NCBI GenBank assembly: GCA_021159445.1
Contig: JAGGRV010000023.1
Span: 1-17,500, forward strand
Direction of reading: 5' to 3'
DNA length: 17,500 nt
From: Deltaproteobacteria bacterium
GTDB taxonomy: Bacteria; Desulfobacterota; Dissulfuribacteria; Dissulfuribacterales; UBA3076
The position numbers and the translations under genes were made by a program. This document shows positions 13,162 to 17,500 of the stretch, piece after piece; position 1 is the first letter of the stretch; each line of letters starts with the position of its first letter. Below the pieces are notes generated by a model that was not told where the DNA came from, searched no databases, and was given only the letters and a program-made list of their open reading frames with translations.

Positions 13162-14076
13162 ATTCTTTTTTATTTTTCCCTTTGCTTTTTTTGCTCTAGG
13201 GTGGGCGTTGTCATATACTTCGGCCAAATGACTCAGGTCCAGGTGCGTGTAGAGCTGCGTGGTCGCAAGACTCACATGACCCAGCATTTCCTGGATCGGT
13301 CTGAGGCCTGCACCTGATTCAAGTAAATGGGTCGCCATGGAGTGACGGAAAGTATGAGGAGTAACAGGCGAGTTCAGCCCGACCTCTAACCTTCTCCTGG
13401 CAACCAATCGTTCTACACTTCGAGGACTTAACCTGGTGCCCCTTCGATTGACGAAGAACGCCTTTTCGTCTTTGCAATGCAGCCTTTCCAATAATGCATC
13501 TCTGAAAGGCAAATATGCATTCAATGCCTTGGCTGCCTTGCTGCCAAAAGGAATTACTCGCTCTTTATTGCCCTTGCCCCTCACACGCACCATCTCAGGT
13601 GAGAGGGAAACACTGGAAACATCCAGACCTGAAAGCTCGCCAACCCTTATTCCCGAGCTGTACAGCAGCTCAAGGATGGCCCGGTTTCTTAGATCCTGGA
13701 ATCCCTTATCTTCACCGGTTTCTACCATGGAAAAGGCCTCATCTACAGAGAGATAAGCCGGGAGGTTTTTTTTTGTTTGAGGCGCCCTTATGCCATCAGC
13801 AGGACTCTTTTTAACTATCCCTTGCCTGAGCAGGAACCGAAAAAAGCTTCGAATGGAAGCAAGTTTACGGGCCACGGTGCTCCTGCTTGCTCCCCTTTTC
13901 AGCATTGAAGCAAGCCACGCCCTTATTTCTTTTGCAGTGATAGAGATTGGATTTTTCCCATAGCCTATAAACCTACTAAGTTCCTCAAGGTCTCTTCGAT
14001 AGGCTAGTATCGTGTTCGGAGAAGCATTCCTCTCAACCTTGAGAAAATCCATAAATGTCTTAATTTCATTAACCAT
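13147..14076 (-). CDS. xerC: Tyrosine recombinase XerC
   Basis: A site-specific recombinase that, with a partner, resolves chromosome dimers at dif. The N-terminal SAM-like core-binding domain is seen in FLKVERNASPNTILAYRRDL. Counted from the start used here (309 aa), the catalytic set is complete: R144 (SGIRVGEL), K168 (RGKGNKERVIP), H241 and R244 (TPHTFRHSMATHLLESG), H267 (LGHVSLATTQ) and Tyr276 (LYTHLD). The C-terminus carries a basic tail (RAKKAKGKIKK) ending in residues encoded by a repeat. The frame extends to ATG 14133, but AGGAG (14138-14134) touches that ATG directly and the extra 19 residues do not look like Xer sequence, so ATG 14076 is preferred; its own ribosome site is weak. XerC rather than XerD is chosen from the hslVU neighbourhood; a phage or integron integrase is unlikely. 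Confidence 0.9.
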   Translation of the reverse strand: MVNEIKTFMDFLKVERNASPNTILAYRRDLEELSRFIGYGKNPISITAKEIRAWLASMLKRGASRSTVARKLASIRSFFRFLLRQGIVKKSPADGIRAPQTKKNLPAYLSVDEAFSMVETGEDKGFQDLRNRAILELLYSSGIRVGELSGLDVSSVSLSPEMVRVRGKGNKERVIPFGSKAAKALNAYLPFRDALLERLHCKDEKAFFVNRRGTRLSPRSVERLVARRRLEVGLNSPVTPHTFRHSMATHLLESGAGLRPIQEMLGHVSLATTQLYTHLDLSHLAEVYDNAHPRAKKAKGKIKKNNVEC

Positions 14077-14274
14077 AACCACGCTCTGTCCGAGTACAAG
14101 AAATGAAGTAAGGTTTTTTTCTATACCACACATCTCCTAGAATTCAATAATGATCTCATTATAATGGATGTTTGATGGGATTTATTTACTCATGATTAAT
14201 AAGAAAAAGAACGAAAAATTTATATGGGCTCTTGAGATAAAACTTGTCTGGTATATAGGAAAGTGAGGACTTCT
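14077..14274. promoter_or_regulatory. Divergent xerC/dprA promoter region
   Basis: The AT-rich gap between divergent genes must hold promoters for both. A weak plus-strand candidate is TTGATG (14172-14177), 17 nt, ATTAAT (14195-14200), with four of six consensus bases in each box. On the minus strand TATAAT is read from 14163 to 14158, but no fitting -35 lies upstream. These are sequence matches only. Confidence 0.25.
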
Positions 14275-15378
14275 ATGAAACTTGAGGAGCTTAAAGCATG
14301 GATTGGGCTACAGTTGGTGCCCGGCGTCGGGAATATAACCCTGAGACGGCTTGTAGAACACTTCGGCTCAGCTAAAGCAGTATGGGAGGTCAGGCCTGCT
14401 GATTTTTCAGAGATAGTGCGATTGCCTGCTCAGGTTCGAGACGCCCTGGCAAAAGGTCCTGATGAAAAAGCCCTCGAGCGTAGCATTGGTATCCTTGAAA
14501 GGGTTGGCGCATGGACTATGACTTTTTTGAGTAAGGATTATCCATCGCTCTTGAATGAGATACAAAATCCGCCGGCACTACTTCATGGTATCGGTGATCC
14601 CTCTTCTCTAAAAAAGAGAGCAGTTGCTATTGTCGGCTCAAGATACCCCAGTTCTTATGGGCTGGATGTAGCTCGAATGCTTTCATCTGAACTTGTGCAA
14701 CATGGCTATACAGTAATCTCCGGCTTGGCCCTTGGGATAGATACCGCTTCTCACGAGGCGGCCCTCAGATCAGGGGGCAACACAATAGCTGTAAAGGGAT
14801 GCGGTATAGACGTGGCTTACCCCAGACAAAATACAGATCTTGTACGTCGCATAGCAGATCATGGGGCAGTGATTACCGAATTACCACCTGGCTCATCTCC
14901 GGAGGCAAGAAATTTTCCAATTCGTAACAGGATCATCAGCGGTCTCTCCTATGGAGTCGTAATAGTCGAGGCAAATATGAAAAGTGGGTCTCTGATCACT
15001 GCTTCCTGCGCTCTGGACCAGGGTAGGGAGGTAATGGCAGTTCCGGGGAGTATTTATTCCTACAGGAGCAGTGGTACACATTGGCTTATAAAGCAGGGAG
15101 CACGGTTGGTAGAAAATTTTACGGACATAATGGAGGAGCTTGGCGCAGAAAAACAAAGGCACAATAAAGACCTTGTGCCAGGCGTTTCCAAAGAGCGACC
15201 CGAGCTTTCTCCTGAGGAACAAAATGTTTTTGACAAACTTGAGCCCTATCCGCAACATATAGACAATATTGCTAATCTATGCGGGCAGTCTGTCGGTCAG
15301 GTCAGTGGACTTTTACTACAAATGGAGCTAAAAGACCTGATTCAGGCTTTTCCAGGCCAAATATACCAACTTAAGTGA
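14275..15378 (+). CDS. dprA: DNA processing protein DprA (Smf family)
   Basis: DprA binds single-stranded DNA and loads RecA in natural transformation; many non-competent bacteria also carry it. I start it at ATG 14275 (367 aa), with GAGGA (14265-14269) 5 nt upstream. GTG 14263 would add four residues but has only 2 nt to its AGGA. Domains: N-terminal helix-hairpin-helix-like region (LQLVPGVGNITLRRL, 12-26); extended Rossmann fold with GSRYPSSYG (121-129), SGLALGIDTASH (149-160), FPIRNRIISGL (214-224) and GSLITASCALDQGREVMAVPG (238-258); C-terminal winged-helix DML1-like domain (about 310-367, PQHIDNIANLCG...VSGLLLQMELKDLI). It lies 10 nt before topA on the same strand, so the two are probably co-transcribed. 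Confidence 0.95.
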   Translation: MKLEELKAWIGLQLVPGVGNITLRRLVEHFGSAKAVWEVRPADFSEIVRLPAQVRDALAKGPDEKALERSIGILERVGAWTMTFLSKDYPSLLNEIQNPPALLHGIGDPSSLKKRAVAIVGSRYPSSYGLDVARMLSSELVQHGYTVISGLALGIDTASHEAALRSGGNTIAVKGCGIDVAYPRQNTDLVRRIADHGAVITELPPGSSPEARNFPIRNRIISGLSYGVVIVEANMKSGSLITASCALDQGREVMAVPGSIYSYRSSGTHWLIKQGARLVENFTDIMEELGAEKQRHNKDLVPGVSKERPELSPEEQNVFDKLEPYPQHIDNIANLCGQSVGQVSGLLLQMELKDLIQAFPGQIYQLK

Positions 15379-15388
15379 GAGTGATTTC

Positions 15389-17500
15389 ATGAAAAAGGGT
15401 TTGATAATTGTAGAATCCCCAACCAAAGTGCGGACTATTAAGCGCTATCTGGGCAAGGACTTTGATGTCAGGGCCTCAGTAGGCCATGTGAAGGATCTTC
15501 CCAAGAAACGTTTGGGCGTTAATGTCGAAGATAACTTTAGGCCGGAATACGAGATAATCAGTGGTAAGAACAAAATAATTAAAGAGCTTAAGTCTGCAGC
15601 AACCAAAGTGGATAACATATATCTGGCCCCTGACCCGGACCGTGAGGGAGAGGCCATAGCATGGCATATAGCAGAGGAACTCCAGGCCAAGCGGGGAAAA
15701 GCCAGACAGTTCCATCGTGTGATGTTCCATGAACTGACTGAACAGGCGATCAAGAAGGCTATTAAATCCCCGGAGAAACTGGACAGGAAAAAGTACGAGT
15801 CCCAACAGGCAAGGCGTATCCTGGACAGGCTGGTTGGATATAAAATATCTCCTCTGCTCTGGAGTAAAGTCAAAAGAGGCCTTTCAGCAGGACGTGTCCA
15901 GTCGGTAGCAGTTCGTATAATATGTGACAGAGAGAAGGAAATTCAGGCCTTTGTGGCAGAAGAATACTGGACTGTTGCTGTTCAACTGGAAGGCCCCAAC
16001 CCGCCTCCCTTTTTGGCAAAGGTAATTGCTCTTAAAGGTAAAAAACTCTCAATTCCTGACGGGGAAAAGGCCCAGGAGATAGTGAGAGACCTCAAAACGG
16101 CTGATTTCAGGGTTAAAAAGGTTGAAACTAAAGAGAGAAAGAGATACCCCTCACCTCCGTTTATTACCAGCACAATGCAGCAAGAAGCAGCCCGCAAGAT
16201 GCGGTTTTCTGCTAAAAAAACCATGATGTTGGCCCAGAGACTTTACGAGGGTGTTGATTTGGGAGATGAAGGTCCGGTTGGGCTCATAACTTATATGAGG
16301 ACCGATTCTACCAGGGTAGCCAAGGAGGCGGTAAAGGAGGCTAGAACTCTTATTAATGGGAGGTTTGGCAAAGATTTCGTGCCACAAAGGGCACCGGTTT
16401 ATAAACGGGGCAAGATGGCCCAGGATGCCCATGAGGCAATCAGGCCTACCTCGGTTGCCAGGACTCCCGAGGATGTTGCGTCCTATCTGGATAAGGACGC
16501 TTTGGCTCTATACAACCTTATCTGGAAACGCTTTGTTGCCTCCCAGATGAGTCCTGCAATATTGGACCAGACCCGTGTGGACATAGAGGCCGGCCTGTAT
16601 CTGCTCAGGGTTGTCGGAACCGTTGTCCGTTTTCCTGGTTTTACTATCCTGTATTCAGAGACAAAAGATGAGTCCCAGGAGAAGGGACGGAACAATTCGG
16701 ATAAGGACAAGACAGATCTTCCTGCTTTGGCAAAGGATGATCCCCTGAAATTTTTGGGAATTGAACCTAAGCAACATTTTACCCAGCCTCCACCCAGGTA
16801 TTCCGAGGCAAGCCTTATAAAAACTTTGGAGGAAAAGGGAATAGGAAGACCCAGCACCTATGCCACCATACTTTCTACTATCCAGGGCAAAGAATACGTA
16901 AGCCTTGAAAAACGGTACTTTTATCCCTCTGCACTTGGCTTCGTAGTGACAGACCTGCTTGTTGCACATTTTCCGGAAATCCTTGATTCAAAATTTACTG
17001 CGGCCATGGAAAAAAATCTTGATGGAGTGGAGGATGGTTCCAATTCCTGGATAAAGGTACTTGAAAAGTTTTATGGCCCATTCAGCAAAAGTCTTAACCT
17101 TGCTCAGGAGGAAATGAAGTCCATCAAAACAAAAGGCGTTTCCACTGATATCAAGTGCGATAAGTGTGGCGCGTCTATGGTTATTAAATACGGTAGGAGT
17201 GGAGAGTTTCTCGCCTGCTCAGGATACCCTGAATGTAAGAATACCAAAGATTTTAAAAGGGATGAGAAGGGCCAAATTCAAATCCAGGACAAGGAAATCC
17301 GGACTGATAAAATATGTGACCGGTGCGGTCGACTAATGGTTATCAAAAAAGGACGTTTTGGTGAGTTTCTTGCCTGTTCGGGATACCCGGAATGCCGGAA
17401 CACAAAATCCATTTCTACTGGTATTCCCTGTCCTGAGCCGAGTTGTGATGGCGAGTTGTTTCAGAGGCGTTCCCGCTCGGGTAAGACCTTTTTTGGCTGT
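15389..17500 (+). CDS. topA: DNA topoisomerase I (type IA), 3' end outside the window
   Basis: It relaxes negative supercoils by a covalent 5'-phosphotyrosine link. From ATG 15389 the frame stays open for 704 codons to the window edge, so the protein is incomplete here. Landmarks: the Toprim domain, with E9 (IIVESPTK) and the acidic triad D82, D84, E86 (PDPDREGEA); DRLVGYKISPLLW and GLSAGRVQSVAVR; the active Tyr302 in GLITYMRTDSTR; and the conserved PPPRYSEASLIKTLEEKGIGRPSTYA. The C-terminus carries four-Cys zinc ribbons starting near C590, C643 and C681. The first two are strikingly alike (both contain GEFLACSGYPEC); the third is cut by the edge. No ribosome site stronger than GAGAG is seen before the ATG. 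Confidence 0.96.
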   Translation, partial: MKKGLIIVESPTKVRTIKRYLGKDFDVRASVGHVKDLPKKRLGVNVEDNFRPEYEIISGKNKIIKELKSAATKVDNIYLAPDPDREGEAIAWHIAEELQAKRGKARQFHRVMFHELTEQAIKKAIKSPEKLDRKKYESQQARRILDRLVGYKISPLLWSKVKRGLSAGRVQSVAVRIICDREKEIQAFVAEEYWTVAVQLEGPNPPPFLAKVIALKGKKLSIPDGEKAQEIVRDLKTADFRVKKVETKERKRYPSPPFITSTMQQEAARKMRFSAKKTMMLAQRLYEGVDLGDEGPVGLITYMRTDSTRVAKEAVKEARTLINGRFGKDFVPQRAPVYKRGKMAQDAHEAIRPTSVARTPEDVASYLDKDALALYNLIWKRFVASQMSPAILDQTRVDIEAGLYLLRVVGTVVRFPGFTILYSETKDESQEKGRNNSDKDKTDLPALAKDDPLKFLGIEPKQHFTQPPPRYSEASLIKTLEEKGIGRPSTYATILSTIQGKEYVSLEKRYFYPSALGFVVTDLLVAHFPEILDSKFTAAMEKNLDGVEDGSNSWIKVLEKFYGPFSKSLNLAQEEMKSIKTKGVSTDIKCDKCGASMVIKYGRSGEFLACSGYPECKNTKDFKRDEKGQIQIQDKEIRTDKICDRCGRLMVIKKGRFGEFLACSGYPECRNTKSISTGIPCPEPSCDGELFQRRSRSGKTFFGC

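Noticed and set aside
14160..14165. Perfect TATAAT as a plus-strand promoter for dprA
   Set aside because: No acceptable -35 box lies 15 to 19 bases upstream (CCTAGA at the best spacing).

Overview
The window looks like a chromosomal segment of a Gram-negative anaerobe of the Desulfobacterota (deltaproteobacterial) type. This is an inference from three things: the gene order xerC-hslV-hslU-argB-argD-argF next to dprA-topA, which is familiar from that group; the pairing of HDOD proteins with GGDEF and histidine-kinase proteins; and the many palindromic interspersed repeats. No rRNA, tRNA, CRISPR array, prophage or complete insertion sequence was found.

Layout. (1) 1-1245 is gene-poor. It holds a possible minus-strand coding tail at the left edge, a long inverted-repeat element (80-239), a perfect 14-bp hairpin (254-285), one small Arg/Lys-rich protein gene on the minus strand (372-578), a second palindromic element (960-1068) and an AGCTAA-type repeat (1124-1170). 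(2) 1246-3457, plus strand, is a signalling operon: a 97-aa protein resembling the domain found in front of HD-GYP domains, an HDOD protein, and a pseudo-receiver/GGDEF protein. A palindromic repeat has landed exactly between the last two. (3) 3506-7798, minus strand, encodes two large soluble histidine kinases: a REC-PAS-HisKA-HATPase-REC hybrid and an HDOD-GAF-HisKA-HATPase fusion, with a second copy of the repeat between them. (4) 7892-14133, minus strand, is a housekeeping block read as xerC, hslV, hslU, argB, argD, argF, ending in a clear intrinsic terminator. The arg genes overlap by 4 bp. (5) 14275-17500, plus strand, divergent from xerC: dprA and topA, with topA running off the right edge.

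How the genes fit together. The left half is a local set of cytoplasmic signalling proteins (two HDOD proteins, one diguanylate cyclase-type domain, two kinases), none with a DNA-binding output domain or membrane segment. The right half combines a self-compartmentalised protease (HslVU), three steps of arginine synthesis (NAG kinase, acetylornithine aminotransferase, ornithine carbamoyltransferase) and DNA maintenance (XerC, DprA, topoisomerase I).

The least ordinary content is the set of palindromic repeats. At least five elements occur in or at the ends of intergenic gaps. Two families share a core (GTAC, five bases, GTACGTC) followed by CGCCTYGCATCT. One copy is flanked by a perfect 11-bp direct repeat that reads as a target-site duplication at a start codon, and another repeat supplies the stop codon of xerC.
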